Assembly: GCA_013001595.1 (NCBI GenBank)
Contig: JABDMH010000073.1
Coordinates: forward strand, 1-64,000
Length of the DNA stretch: 64,000 nucleotides
DNA from: Saprospiraceae bacterium
GTDB lineage: Bacteria > Bacteroidota > Bacteroidia > Chitinophagales > Saprospiraceae
Direction of reading: 5' to 3'
Shown: positions 38,350-47,620 of the stretch, in pieces
Numbering within the stretch: position 1 is the first letter of the stretch
How the letters are laid out: each line of letters starts with the position of its first letter
Program-made: the position numbers and the translations under genes
The notes under the pieces: generated by a model
Seen by the model: only the letters and a program-made list of their open reading frames with translations
Databases searched by the model: none
Told to the model about the DNA's origin: nothing

Positions 38350-39406
38350 ACGAATATTGGTTACCGGTGGTGCAGGGTTCATTGGCAGCCATGTAGTACG
38401 GCATTTAGTAAGGAAATATCCGAGTATACAAATCATTAACCTGGATAAGCTGACCTATGCCGGAAACTTAGAGAATCTCACAGACATTGAGTCGGCAACC
38501 AATTACCACTTTGAAAAGGCGTGTATAACTAATGAAGAGCAGATAGCTCGAATATTCAGCAAGTATGCTCCTGATGCCATCATTCACTTGGCTGCAGAAT
38601 CTCATGTGGACAGATCGATCCATTCACCATTAGACTTCGTGCGTACCAATACTGTAGGTACGGTAAACCTATTGAATCAAGCTAGGTTGCTCTGGAATGG
38701 AGAATTTGACGATAAGATATTTTATCAGGTGTCCACGGATGAGGTATATGGAAGTCTGGGACCTTCCGGTTATTTTACTGAATGGACTCCCTATGATCCA
38801 AGATCGCCATATTCGGCATCAAAGGCAGGGGCAGATCACCTGGTCAATGCATACCATCATACCTTCGGACTTCCTGTTATCATTTCGAATTGCTCAAATA
38901 ATTACGGGCCATATCAGTTTCCGGAAAAATTGATCCCGCTCATCATCAACAACATTAAGCTCGGAAGACAGCTGCCAGTTTACGGAGATGGGACAAATGT
39001 TAGGGACTGGTTATATGTGCAAGACCACGTTGAAGCGATTGATCTGGTTGCTCATGGTGGGAATCTTGGACATACCTATAATGTAGGTGGTCATAATGAA
39101 CATCAAAATATAGAACTGGTACATCTACTTTGCGACATTATGGATGAACAGTTAGGCGAAAAGGTCGGCACTTCGCGTCAATTGATCGAATTTGTTCAAG
39201 ACCGACCAGGTCACGACCAACGGTATGCCATCGATGCGGAAAAGATACGTGTTGAGTTGGGTTGGGAACCTCAAACACATGTGAAAGAAGGTCTATCTTT
39301 GACTGTTGCATGGTATATGCAGCAGCAAGAATGGCTTGAACACGTGACCAGTGGTGCTTATAAAGCATACTACGATGCTATGTATAAAGCGGCGGCGAAT
39401 GACTAG
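38336..39406 (+). CDS. rfbB: dTDP-glucose 4,6-dehydratase
   Basis: Makes dTDP-4-keto-6-deoxyglucose, precursor of rhamnose and other deoxysugars. [16 protein letters not shown] binds [13 protein letters not shown] holds the Thr, Asp and Glu of the active site, and [12 protein letters not shown] the Tyr/Lys pair. [18 protein letters not shown] is diagnostic of RmlB. 356 aa is normal. RmlA/C/D are not in this window. It overlaps the genes on both sides, so it is co-translated with the UXS and export genes. Confidence 0.95.
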   Translation: MRSFRRILVTGGAGFIGSHVVRHLVRKYPSIQIINLDKLTYAGNLENLTDIESATNYHFEKACITNEEQIARIFSKYAPDAIIHLAAESHVDRSIHSPLDFVRTNTVGTVNLLNQARLLWNGEFDDKIFYQVSTDEVYGSLGPSGYFTEWTPYDPRSPYSASKAGADHLVNAYHHTFGLPVIISNCSNNYGPYQFPEKLIPLIINNIKLGRQLPVYGDGTNVRDWLYVQDHVEAIDLVAHGGNLGHTYNVGGHNEHQNIELVHLLCDIMDEQLGEKVGTSRQLIEFVQDRPGHDQRYAIDAEKIRVELGWEPQTHVKEGLSLTVAWYMQQQEWLEHVTSGAYKAYYDAMYKAAAND

Positions 39407-42137
39407 ATTTCTATGGGTATTCCTTATGTTGATGATTTGCATCAATAGCGAGGTACATGCGCAAGCTACTGAGCAAATGCTTAGAACCCAACTGCTGGAA
39501 CGCGGGATCCCTGAAGAACTTTTTCTCGAAAAACTACAGGATAGAGGTGTGACCTATGGCTCTTTAGAGGAGGTTCCTCCTGAGCAATATGATGAGATAC
39601 AGTCGATCGTCGAGGAGATCTTGGCAGAGATCGAACTGGAAAAGGCCAACACCTCGGCCACTGAAGATCTGACCGCAACAGCACCTGCCGCAATCGTAAC
39701 AGATACAGAAAGAGAAACCATTCAAGAGGCGAAAGAGACGGTAATCGAGGGGGCCACCGTTGAAGAAGCCGTTGAAGAAGCAAAGGATGAGCAAGAACCG
39801 GACCTACCCGCAGCCAAGATTTATGGTCATCAGATTTTTCGCAACCAAAGTCTAACGGTATATCGACAAGCAGATGAAATCAAACCTAAACCCGGCTACA
39901 TCCTGGGGGCGGGCGATGAATTGACAGTTAGTATATGGGGAGTGTCGATTTTTGAACGCACCTACACTATAGACAACAACGGATACATAAATCCATCTGC
40001 TATGCCTAGGGTGTATCTCAAGGACCTAACCTTTGCTGAAGCCAAGGATAAACTGCGCAGACACTTTGCCAACTTCAATCAATTTAGTCCAGATCAATTT
40101 GAGGTGTCGCTACGCTTTGCTCGGACCATCTCGGTGGGCATCTATGGCGAAGTATTCAAACCTGGCAATCATACCATCTCTGCGATTAATTCTGCTTTTA
40201 ATGCTTTAGTAGCTGCTGGTGGTCCTACCGATATTGGTACCATTCGAAACATCCGTTGGATAAAATCTGACGGTTCGACACAACAAATCGATGTATACCA
40301 ATACATGAGTGATCCAACGATAATTGAATCGTTCTACATGCAGGAAAATGACATCATCCAAGTCCCATTGGCAGAAAAGATCGTCGATATTCAAGGCGCT
40401 ATTAATCGGCCGATGTCCTATGAATTAATAGATGGTGAACATTTACATCAGCTAGTAGCCTATGCTGGCGGACTGAAAGTAAATGCCTACAGGCAACTAA
40501 TCCAACTCAAGCGTTTTGAAAATGATGAACAGATCATCATCGATATCCCATATAGTGACCTATTGCGGAAAGATGAAGACTTTCAGCTACAAAATGGAGA
40601 TCAAATCAGCATCAAAAATATTCCTACTTCCTATCGCAACTTTGTTACCATCGCCGGAACAGTAGAACTACCTGGTCAGTATGAATTTGTGCCAAACATG
40701 CGCATTTCAGACTTAGTAGATAAAGCATCGCTCAAAGAGGAAACATCCAGAGCGTTTGCGGTGTTACGCAGAACAAATCGTGATGGGACGGCTGATTTTG
40801 AACGCATTGATTTAGGTGCTGTACTTGAAGACCCTACCACAAGTAGCAATGTGTTGCTTCAACCCAATGATCAGTTGACCCTTTATGCAAAGGGTACCTT
40901 TATTGATCAATATGTCTTGCGCGTAGAAGGTCAGGTACGTAACCCCGGACCTATACCCTACGACCCATCGGAAAATATGCGCATCAGAGATGCGATATTG
41001 ATGGCAGGAGGTCTAACTCCGGGAGCCACTGACTTTGCCTATGTAATAAGACAGGATTTAGAAACGGGGCAGCCGACCTATATTTCCCTAGATATTCAGC
41101 AGGTAATGGTCGACCCTAGTTCTAATGATAACTTAGTCATAAGACCTGGTGATCAAATCAAGATTCAGGCAAAAAAGGCTTTTATAGATAATGCTACCCT
41201 CACCATCGATGGAGCGGTAAGGGCACCGGGTACCTTTCGCTACGATACCTCTATGGCACTCAAGGACCTGATCACTTTGGCCAATGGCCTAAAGATGCAA
41301 GCGGCAACCAATCGCATTGATGTCTCTAGAATGGTGATCCGGCAAAACGAAGCAACCAAGGTGGTGATTGCTACCTTAGAAATTGATGAATCTTTTCAGC
41401 CCGTCAATAATCCTTCATTTGTCTTACAGCCTTATGATCAGGTTTATGTAAGAATGGTGCCTGAGTTCGAATTTCAAAAAACGGTATACTTAAGTGGGGA
41501 GGTCAGGTATCCGGGACCCTATGCACTAATTTCAGATAACGAACGCATAAGCAGCATTATCCAAAGGGCTGGAGGTATGACCAGAGAGGCCTTTCCTGAA
41601 GGGGCAACCTTAACTCGTCCAACATCTGGGGTTGGTCCCATCGTGATAGAGTTAGACCGAGCCATAGAAAATGACCAATCCAATGCCAACATTATCCTTA
41701 AAGATCAGGATCAAATCATCATTCCCAAGATCAGAGATTTTGTGGCTATCAACGGTGCAGTGAACACTACTGAACTTTACCGTCAGGACCTGCTTGGTCC
41801 TAATAATCGAGTGACCGTAGTCTATGATGGCAACAGATCGGCACGCTACTATATCGAGAAATACGCTGGTGGCTTTGGTGACAATAGCGATCGTCGCAAG
41901 GTCACGGTTGAATACCCAAATGGCCAAATTAAGAAAGCCAAAGATTTTGGGCTATTTCGTGTTTATCCTAAGGTGGATAAAGGATCTATTGTCAAAGTTG
42001 GAATAAAAGATCCAAAGCAAGAACGTGTACCGACTGAAAAAGAAGAAGTGGACTGGGGTGAAGTGCTATCTAATGCGGTGGCCCAAGCGACAGCAGTATT
42101 GACCTTAATTTTGTTAATAGATCGGGCTGGTCGTTGA
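39399..42137 (+). CDS. Polysaccharide export protein with multiple SLBB domains (Wza-like)
   Basis: Outer-membrane/periplasmic channel component for capsule or exopolysaccharide export. Signal peptide at residues 1-22 (FLMLMICINSEVHAQ). An acidic Glu/Ala-rich stretch (~50-130) precedes the Poly_export domain (YILGAGDELTVSIWGVSIFE, ~165). At least five SLBB repeats follow, each opening like ISVGIYGEVFKPG or YVLRVEGQVRNPG. A C-terminal hydrophobic helix (VAQATAVLTLILLID) could be the membrane anchor. At 912 aa it is far longer than the ~380-aa Wza. ATG 39399 overlaps the rfbB stop. Confidence 0.88.
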   Translation: MTRFLWVFLMLMICINSEVHAQATEQMLRTQLLERGIPEELFLEKLQDRGVTYGSLEEVPPEQYDEIQSIVEEILAEIELEKANTSATEDLTATAPAAIVTDTERETIQEAKETVIEGATVEEAVEEAKDEQEPDLPAAKIYGHQIFRNQSLTVYRQADEIKPKPGYILGAGDELTVSIWGVSIFERTYTIDNNGYINPSAMPRVYLKDLTFAEAKDKLRRHFANFNQFSPDQFEVSLRFARTISVGIYGEVFKPGNHTISAINSAFNALVAAGGPTDIGTIRNIRWIKSDGSTQQIDVYQYMSDPTIIESFYMQENDIIQVPLAEKIVDIQGAINRPMSYELIDGEHLHQLVAYAGGLKVNAYRQLIQLKRFENDEQIIIDIPYSDLLRKDEDFQLQNGDQISIKNIPTSYRNFVTIAGTVELPGQYEFVPNMRISDLVDKASLKEETSRAFAVLRRTNRDGTADFERIDLGAVLEDPTTSSNVLLQPNDQLTLYAKGTFIDQYVLRVEGQVRNPGPIPYDPSENMRIRDAILMAGGLTPGATDFAYVIRQDLETGQPTYISLDIQQVMVDPSSNDNLVIRPGDQIKIQAKKAFIDNATLTIDGAVRAPGTFRYDTSMALKDLITLANGLKMQAATNRIDVSRMVIRQNEATKVVIATLEIDESFQPVNNPSFVLQPYDQVYVRMVPEFEFQKTVYLSGEVRYPGPYALISDNERISSIIQRAGGMTREAFPEGATLTRPTSGVGPIVIELDRAIENDQSNANIILKDQDQIIIPKIRDFVAINGAVNTTELYRQDLLGPNNRVTVVYDGNRSARYYIEKYAGGFGDNSDRRKVTVEYPNGQIKKAKDFGLFRVYPKVDKGSIVKVGIKDPKQERVPTEKEEVDWGEVLSNAVAQATAVLTLILLIDRAGR

Positions 42138-42241
42138 TCTTTTTTCTTATTTCACTGGACATATTGCCCTCTGCAACATAATATCCATCACCTCTGTTGA
42201 ATCCTTGCAAAGATCATCAGGTCTCGGAGCAAGATCTCTTT

Positions 42242-42967
42242 ATGGAAAAAGTTTTTGGTAGAATGCCGGTTATTGAAGCCCTCAAGAAAGGGAGTGCACT
42301 GGAACGGGTATACATTCAAGATTCGGTAAGTGGAGCCTTCGAGGTCGAAGTACGAACGCTATGTCAGCAAAATGAGGTACCCCTTAGTCGTATACCCAAG
42401 TCAAAATTAGATCGGGACATCCACGGTAATCACCAAGGTATTTATGCCATTGGAGCACTTGTGTCGTATCGAGATCTAGAGACCTTGATCAAAGTGACTC
42501 TTATGAAGGGAGAATCCCCATTGCTCCTTCTCCTGGATGGCATTAAAGATGTTAGAAATTTGGGAGCCATAGCACGGTCTGCAGAAATATTTGGCGCTCA
42601 TGGTATTGTCATCCCCAGTAAGGGTAGCGCACCCATTAATGACATCGCGATTAAAACCTCTGCTGGTGCATTGCTGCATTTGCCGGTGTGTAGGGTCAAG
42701 AGTATGCAGTCTGCTCTGGATCTTCTCTGTCGAAATGAAGTGGAGATTTGTGGAGCCGATCAGACTGGAGATAAAGAGCTATCGGGAGTCAACTTTAAAG
42801 GACCCTGCGCCATCGTATTTGGGGAGGAGGGAAAAGGAATTAATAACATACTAAAAGTTTATTTTGATCATCATTTTCACATTCCTCAGATCGGAAAGAC
42901 AGAGTCTCTCAATGTCTCTGTGGCGGCAGGTATTGTGATGTATGAAGTCTTCCGACAGCGATCTTAA
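42242..42967 (+). CDS. rlmB: 23S rRNA 2'-O-methyltransferase RlmB (SpoU family)
   Basis: Methylates the ribose of G2251 in 23S rRNA. A substrate-binding N-terminus (GRMPVIEALKKG) is followed by a SPOUT knot domain with LDGIKDVRNLGAIARSAE, IVFGEEGKGI and ESLNVSVAAGI, the three SpoU motifs that form the SAM-binding trefoil knot. 241 aa is normal. The frame can open 45 bp earlier at a TTG, but ATG 42242 begins right at the conserved domain. It overlaps the next gene by 26 bp. Confidence 0.92.
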   Translation: MEKVFGRMPVIEALKKGSALERVYIQDSVSGAFEVEVRTLCQQNEVPLSRIPKSKLDRDIHGNHQGIYAIGALVSYRDLETLIKVTLMKGESPLLLLLDGIKDVRNLGAIARSAEIFGAHGIVIPSKGSAPINDIAIKTSAGALLHLPVCRVKSMQSALDLLCRNEVEICGADQTGDKELSGVNFKGPCAIVFGEEGKGINNILKVYFDHHFHIPQIGKTESLNVSVAAGIVMYEVFRQRS

Positions 42968-43970
42968 CCACAAATATTTTCTACCTCACAGATTAAAACC
43001 ACCACGATTGAATCGAGAAATAGAAGAATATTCAAAGTATAAATTGCTAGCGCATTGGTTTACTTCTGTAATTGTAGCTGGGATCCTATTGTTATTGGCA
43101 TGTAGCACACCACAAAAAGTAGCATTCCAAGAACCGGCTGCTCAGCCAAATTCCATTCTCTGGAAGATCGAGGGAGAGGATATTAACACCTCATACCTAT
43201 TCGGTACCATTCATCTGATCCAAAAGGAGGAATACTTCTTCACCTCCAGTATGCAAGAAGCTTTTGATGCTTGTCAGGTATTGGCCTTAGAATTTGATAT
43301 TGGTAAAGCCATGGACATGGGTGTCCAAATGGGGCTGCTGCAAAAGGCATTTATGCGCAATGACACAACCCTTAGTGATCTGCTCTCGGACGCTGATTAT
43401 GACATTGTCAAGAAGCATTTTGACGATATGGGTATGCCCCTATTTATGCTAGAACGTGTCAAACCCATGTTCTTGACCATTTTTGCCTCTGAAGATATGA
43501 TGGGGGGAGACATGATGGAAGATGTAAAATCATATGAGCTGGAACTGGCGGATATGGCCAAGGCTAGAAAAATGAAAGTTGAAGGGTTAGAAACAATGGA
43601 ATATCAACTCAGCATTTTTGACAGCATACCATATAGTGCCCAGGCGGAGATGCTGGTTGCCAGTATTCAGACAGATGAAGAAACCGAGCAAAGCTTAGAT
43701 TCACTAGTGTTCCACTACAAGCAACAGAATTTACACCGGCTGGATGAACTAATCAATGCCGACCCCACCACCAAAAAATACCGACGAGTTTTACTTGATA
43801 ATCGAAATCGAAACTGGATTCCAGTTATTCAACGATTGCTTGATGAGAGACCGCTCTTCATTGCTGTGGGCGCTGGTCATCTCAATGGAGAATTTGGACT
43901 GATCCAGTTGCTGAGAAACGAAGGTTATTCATTGAGTCCTGTAATCAATACCATCGATGCCAATAATTAA
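42942..43970 (+). CDS. TraB/GumN-family lipoprotein
   Basis: Predicted membrane-anchored lipoprotein. A long N-terminal basic stretch is followed by a hydrophobic segment ending in LLLLAC (lipobox near residue 54), unusually far from the start. An internal non-ATG start may be the real one. The mature domain carries the TraB/GumN pattern SYLFGTIHLIQK near 80 and AVGAGHLNGEFGLIQLL near the C-terminus, whose Gly-x-x-His elements are thought to form a metalloprotease-like site. Function in this organism is unknown. Confidence 0.75.
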   Translation: MKSSDSDLNHKYFLPHRLKPPRLNREIEEYSKYKLLAHWFTSVIVAGILLLLACSTPQKVAFQEPAAQPNSILWKIEGEDINTSYLFGTIHLIQKEEYFFTSSMQEAFDACQVLALEFDIGKAMDMGVQMGLLQKAFMRNDTTLSDLLSDADYDIVKKHFDDMGMPLFMLERVKPMFLTIFASEDMMGGDMMEDVKSYELELADMAKARKMKVEGLETMEYQLSIFDSIPYSAQAEMLVASIQTDEETEQSLDSLVFHYKQQNLHRLDELINADPTTKKYRRVLLDNRNRNWIPVIQRLLDERPLFIAVGAGHLNGEFGLIQLLRNEGYSLSPVINTIDANN

Positions 43971-44505
43971 ACCTGTACGAGGGAAGCGTCCCGTTTGGGG
44001 TAGTTCTTGTTTTATTGCCGAAAATGCGACCATTGTGGGAGATGTCACGATAGGAAATGATTGCTCCATTTGGTTTAATACGGTTATTAGAGGAGACGTA
44101 AATAAAATTGTAATTGGTGACCGAGTAAACATACAGGATGGAGCAGTTATCCATTGCACATATGAGCAATCAGAAACCCATATTGCGGACAAGGTATCGA
44201 TCGGGCATAATGCGATCGTACATGGGTGCAATTTGGCATCTCACGTACTGATCGGGATGGGTGCCATAGTCATGGACCATGCCATTGTGGAATCCAATTG
44301 TTTGGTAGCTGCGGGAGCGGTAGTACTAGAAAATATGGTCTGCGAGTCTGGATATATTTATGCAGGTGTTCCGGCTAAAAAAGTAAAGGCATTATCGCCT
44401 GAAGTATTCAGACAGAACATAAGTCGAATTGCCGAAAACTATATGATGTATGCGGGCTGGTTTATCGAGGACGATGATTCAACTAGTCAATCGGATCTCA
44501 CTTAG
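43957..44505 (+). CDS. Gamma-carbonic-anhydrase-family protein
   Basis: Left-handed beta-helix protein of about 180 residues with the hexapeptide repeats of the YrdA/PaaY/CaiE family. Three candidate metal-ligand His residues are visible in AVIHC, IGHNAI and IVHGCN. The C-terminal helix (VFRQNISRIAENYMMYA) packs on the helix in trimers. Family members either hydrate CO2 or bind acyl-CoA substrates. Which applies here cannot be told. Overlaps the preceding gene by 14 bp. Confidence 0.85.
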   Translation: MPIIKPVRGKRPVWGSSCFIAENATIVGDVTIGNDCSIWFNTVIRGDVNKIVIGDRVNIQDGAVIHCTYEQSETHIADKVSIGHNAIVHGCNLASHVLIGMGAIVMDHAIVESNCLVAAGAVVLENMVCESGYIYAGVPAKKVKALSPEVFRQNISRIAENYMMYAGWFIEDDDSTSQSDLT

Positions 44506-44517
44506 ACGCCATATCCA

Positions 44518-45381
44518 TTGCCTAGCACCAAATCAAGTTGGTTAATTCTGATCCTGCTATCCATTGTGTGGGGTAGTTCATTCATTTTGATAAAAAAGGC
44601 GCTCATTGCCTTGTCCCCCATGCAGTTGGCCAGTTTGCGACTCACTTTTGCTGCCATGGCCTTTGCTCCCTTCTTCTGGAAAGAATCACGCAATGTTGGT
44701 CGACGTGAGTGGATTCTGCTGGCATTGGTGGGGTTGGCTGGCAGTGGATTTCCAGCGTTTTGCTATGCGTTGGCACAGACCAAGATTGCAAGCTCTACCA
44801 CAGGGATTCTCAACTCACTTACACCATTGTTCACCCTACTTATCGGAATCGGGATTTTCCAAGTCAAGAGTAGTTGGTCTAAATGGATTGGAGTTGCTCT
44901 AGGCTTGATTGGCGCGGTAATCCTTATTGCGCCCACATCTTCACAGGAGCATGCATCTACCCCCTATGCGGCTTTCATCATTCTCGGCAGCATCTGTTAT
45001 GCCGTTAGTGGAAATCTTATTAAGCAATATTTTCCTAATAGGTCTGCTTTCTCTATCAGTACATTGGCTTTTACTTTGCTCGGACCTGCTGCATTAATCT
45101 TGCTGCTAAATACCAACATCGTTACGGTCATTCAGAATGATACATACGCTTGGTATTCTATTGGAGCTGTCCTTCTATTGGCGATCGCTGGCACTGCTCT
45201 AGCCAGTATTTTCTACTTCAAACTAGTTCAAGATACAGATGCGCTCTTTGCTTCTTCTGTCAGCTACCTGATTCCGGTTGTCGCTATTATACTTGGTGCT
45301 TTAGATGGAGAAGACTTACATTTATATCACGTGTTTGGGTTACTGCTGATCTCATCAGGTATCTATCTTAGTAGAAGATAA
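44518..45381 (+). CDS. EamA/DMT-family transporter
   Basis: Inner-membrane exporter of the drug/metabolite superfamily with ten predicted helices in two EamA repeats. The first repeat opens with SIVWGSSFILIKKAL, and the second with YAAFIILGSICYAVSG. Substrate is unknown; amino acids or metabolites are usual. A stop codon 15 bp upstream leaves TTG 44518 as the only plausible start. It follows the carbonic anhydrase gene by 12 bp. Confidence 0.88.
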   Translation: MPSTKSSWLILILLSIVWGSSFILIKKALIALSPMQLASLRLTFAAMAFAPFFWKESRNVGRREWILLALVGLAGSGFPAFCYALAQTKIASSTTGILNSLTPLFTLLIGIGIFQVKSSWSKWIGVALGLIGAVILIAPTSSQEHASTPYAAFIILGSICYAVSGNLIKQYFPNRSAFSISTLAFTLLGPAALILLLNTNIVTVIQNDTYAWYSIGAVLLLAIAGTALASIFYFKLVQDTDALFASSVSYLIPVVAIILGALDGEDLHLYHVFGLLLISSGIYLSRR

Positions 45382-45385
45382 TTTT

Positions 45386-45564
45386 AAGGACCTCCAAACG
45401 CTACCCCATTAATATGGGGTTTAGAAATTCATTATCTGAACTTACCTTTATAGTACCAAAATAGTAATTCCTACCTGAGGTAGGATGCTACGTTTTAATA
45501 AGGCTTTAACGTAACACACACTCAGACGAAAAGCTCCGAAAAGTTAAATTTTCGGAGCTTTTTT
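45386..45564 (+). ncRNA. Candidate structured small RNA, copy A
   Basis: A ~179-bp element in the convergent space after the EamA gene. It opens with AAGGACCTCCA, then a 7-bp hairpin ACCCCAT-TAAT-ATGGGGT (45403-45420). A second hairpin CCTACC-TGA-GGTAGG is at 45470-45484. The block AGGCTTTAACGTAACA lies at 45501-45516. It closes with a perfect 14-bp terminator stem (45529-45542 with 45549-45562) and a T-run. The 5' and 3' blocks recur in the same order at 57475-57666 while the centre has diverged, as expected of paralogous small RNAs. I do not recognise the family. The closing hairpin may also end the rnf transcript. Confidence 0.55.
45529..45564 (+). terminator. Intrinsic terminator closing element A
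   Basis: Perfect stem AAAAGCTCCGAAAA/TTTTCGGAGCTTTT around a 6-nt loop, with the T-run continuing to 45564. It can terminate plus-strand transcripts from the EamA gene or the candidate small RNA. Confidence 0.8.
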
Positions 45565-45671
45565 CATGCTAGTGAATGCCAACTCCATGTCCTTTGTTAG
45601 TCCATAGCATCGTCGATGGATAGATCCGACCTAGGCATAGATTTCAGACTGCGAAAATCTTAGGCCTCCAT

Positions 45672-46538
45672 TCAGGAATGCCCTACTCCGCGCTCCCCCT
45701 TTCTAATGATCTTTTTACTCTCTTTCCCTTTAATGATCCCAAGTTTCTCATCCAACCAAACGATGGCACCGGTTGGACACCGTTGGATAGGGTCTTTCGT
45801 CGAGTGATTTTCACGATAGTTGACAACCGGTAGATTATTTACCATTGTGATGAGGTCTCCTCCAGCGTCCAAGGCACATTTTCCACAAGCAGTACACCCT
45901 ACTTGGCAGTCCTCAAGCACTTCATCGCCGTGCTCCAGATTCTTACAAGCCACCCAAAGATGATGACTGATGGGTTGAAGTGAAAATAGGTCTTTGGGAC
46001 ATGCCTCGACACAATCGCCGCAGGCAGTACATTTGTCTACGTCCACCACTGGTAGTGAGAATTCATTCATCACAATGGCGTCAAAGTCACATACAACTTC
46101 ACAATCACCATGACCCAGGCATCCCCAGAAGCAGCCTTTGCCACCGCCAGATACTAGTGAGGCCGCCTGGCAGCTTTTTAGCCCTTGGTAGTGTGCCCGA
46201 TTGATCGCTACATTTGTACCTCCAGCGCATGCTAGGCGTGCGACTCGTTTTTCCTCAGCACCCAGTGCAACCCCTAAAAATTCAGCAATTTTCTGACGCC
46301 CTGAATCTGTGCTGACTGTACACTTTCCAGGCAAAGCCTTTTCACCCACTAGAGCCTCAGCAAAAGGACGACAACCCGGATAGCCACACGCTCCGCAATT
46401 GGCATGAGGCAGCATATCTTCAACAACATCGATTCTAGGATCTTCATACACGTAGAGTTTCTTGTTGGCAATTACCAACATACCTGCTAGAATCAGGGTT
46501 AATCCACCCAATGCACTTAAGGCAATAACAATCGTCAT
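45672..46538 (-). CDS. rnfB: RNF complex subunit B (Fe-S protein)
   Basis: Ferredoxin-accepting subunit of the ion-translocating ferredoxin:NAD oxidoreductase. One N-terminal membrane helix (IVIALSALGGLTLILAG) is followed by a Cys cluster NCGACGYPGC near residue 47. Two 4Fe-4S motifs come later (CTACGDCVEACP near 174 and CQVGCTACGKC near 215), with additional Cys (CFWGCLGHGDC) near 148 and CP at the end. 288 aa, normal for RnfB. ATG 46538 is preferred. The longer frame begins with TTG inside the upstream gene. Here rnfB is last in the operon, separated from rnfA by two extra genes. Confidence 0.93.
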   Translation of the reverse strand: MTIVIALSALGGLTLILAGMLVIANKKLYVYEDPRIDVVEDMLPHANCGACGYPGCRPFAEALVGEKALPGKCTVSTDSGRQKIAEFLGVALGAEEKRVARLACAGGTNVAINRAHYQGLKSCQAASLVSGGGKGCFWGCLGHGDCEVVCDFDAIVMNEFSLPVVDVDKCTACGDCVEACPKDLFSLQPISHHLWVACKNLEHGDEVLEDCQVGCTACGKCALDAGGDLITMVNNLPVVNYRENHSTKDPIQRCPTGAIVWLDEKLGIIKGKESKKIIRKGERGVGHS

Positions 46539-46545
46539 AATGTTC

Positions 46546-47400
46546 TCAATAAATGACTTCGGCCCACTTCTTTCCGGCAATAAGTTCAGCTTTGCGTGTC
46601 TCCCATTTTTCTTTGGATCCCATGATGTTTATAAAAGCCTTGTTGAGCACTTCAAGGATTTTCTCATATCCGGCCACAAAAATGTGTGTATTGGACTGCG
46701 ATAACATCTCAATGATTTCTGCTGCTCGGTCTTCAATTGCACTATCTAGTTCAATGGGGTCTGACCAGTGTGGACGGGGACTCAAAGCATGGAAGGCCTC
46801 GAAGGTAGTTTTGTCGTAGTAGTTGGTCAAGTCGCCGTCTTCATCATTCATGTAGAGCAGCTCCAATCCGCTTCGGGCTCCGTAAAATAGCCTGATTTTT
46901 CCTGTCCAATCCCCAACATTCTCATAGATGTGCTTGACAAACGCTCGGAAGGGCGCAATACCCGTTCCCATACCAACAAGAATTAGATTGGAACTTTTGT
47001 CTTCAGGTACCTCAAAGGGTAGATTAAATGGCCCAGTGATGGTAATATGATCACCCTTCTTTCGGTCACACAAATAATTTGAAGCCACGCCATCATACAA
47101 CTCTCCATTGAAATCATCAACATAGGAACATCTCTTCACCAGGAAAGTAATCAACCGCTTGCCATTCTGGCGACTTGGAAGATCAGCTACACTATAAAGT
47201 CTATGGTGCAGGGTGTTACCAAACTCTCCTCGACTATCCACCAATACGCCAAAACTCTGATCAACCTTGCACTCGAATTCGGAATCAACTTCCAAAAGAA
47301 TTTCACGTACCTCCTCGGTCTCAGGGGGTGTGAGGCGTTCTGTCTTTTTGATGGTCGCCCTATACCTCGTTTCAGTATCGTAGTCTGCTAAATGTGCCAT
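46546..47400 (-). CDS. Ferredoxin-NADP reductase-like flavoprotein
   Basis: FAD/NAD(P) oxidoreductase of the plant-type FNR superfamily. HHRLYSVAD (residues ~65-75) is the RxYS FAD-binding motif, and GVASNYLCDRKKGD the phosphate-binding loop. LVGMGTGIAPFRAFV near 148 binds the nicotinamide nucleotide. FVAGYEKILEVL holds the C-terminal nucleotide site, and the chain ends in EVIY, a terminal Tyr as in NADPH-type FNR. It has no ferredoxin domain of its own. It is inserted between rnfA and rnfB, suggesting it shares ferredoxin with the RNF complex or forms an extra NAD(P)H module. Confidence 0.8.
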   Translation of the reverse strand: MAHLADYDTETRYRATIKKTERLTPPETEEVREILLEVDSEFECKVDQSFGVLVDSRGEFGNTLHHRLYSVADLPSRQNGKRLITFLVKRCSYVDDFNGELYDGVASNYLCDRKKGDHITITGPFNLPFEVPEDKSSNLILVGMGTGIAPFRAFVKHIYENVGDWTGKIRLFYGARSGLELLYMNDEDGDLTNYYDKTTFEAFHALSPRPHWSDPIELDSAIEDRAAEIIEMLSQSNTHIFVAGYEKILEVLNKAFINIMGSKEKWETRKAELIAGKKWAEVIY

Positions 47401-47410
47401 AGCTTAAATT

Positions 47411-47608
47411 TTATGATTCAGAAAATTGCTTTTGTTTTAGTTCACATGCCGTAGTGCATCCACAATTTGAGCACTTGGTTCGGCCTGCCATCACATCCTC
47501 ATCCGTGACGTAGTCAGCAAAGACGCGACCCCACCAGTGCTGCACTGCGATCCAGCCCAGCATAAGTAGTACGATCACCCCAATTCCAACCACCATAGAT
47601 TCAATCAT
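47411..47608 (-). CDS. Small membrane-anchored Cys-rich protein, possible RNF maturation factor
   Basis: 65 residues: one N-terminal membrane helix (MVVGIGVIVLLMLGWIAV), a short linker and a C-terminal CSNCGCTTAC motif that could bind iron or an Fe-S cluster. The layout resembles NqrM, a small helix-plus-Cys protein needed to load iron between the NqrD and NqrE subunits of Na+-NQR. RnfA and RnfE are the RNF homologues of those subunits, and this gene lies 12 bp after rnfA. The role is inferred from architecture and position only. Confidence 0.6.
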   Translation of the reverse strand: MIESMVVGIGVIVLLMLGWIAVQHWWGRVFADYVTDEDVMAGRTKCSNCGCTTACELKQKQFSES

Positions 47609-47620
47609 TGTGATTCATAT

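Noticed and set aside
45386-45564. Element A as 6S RNA
   Set aside because: Length fits, but the 5' and 3' ends of copy A do not form the long closing stem and no open central bubble could be drawn; left as an unassigned structured RNA.
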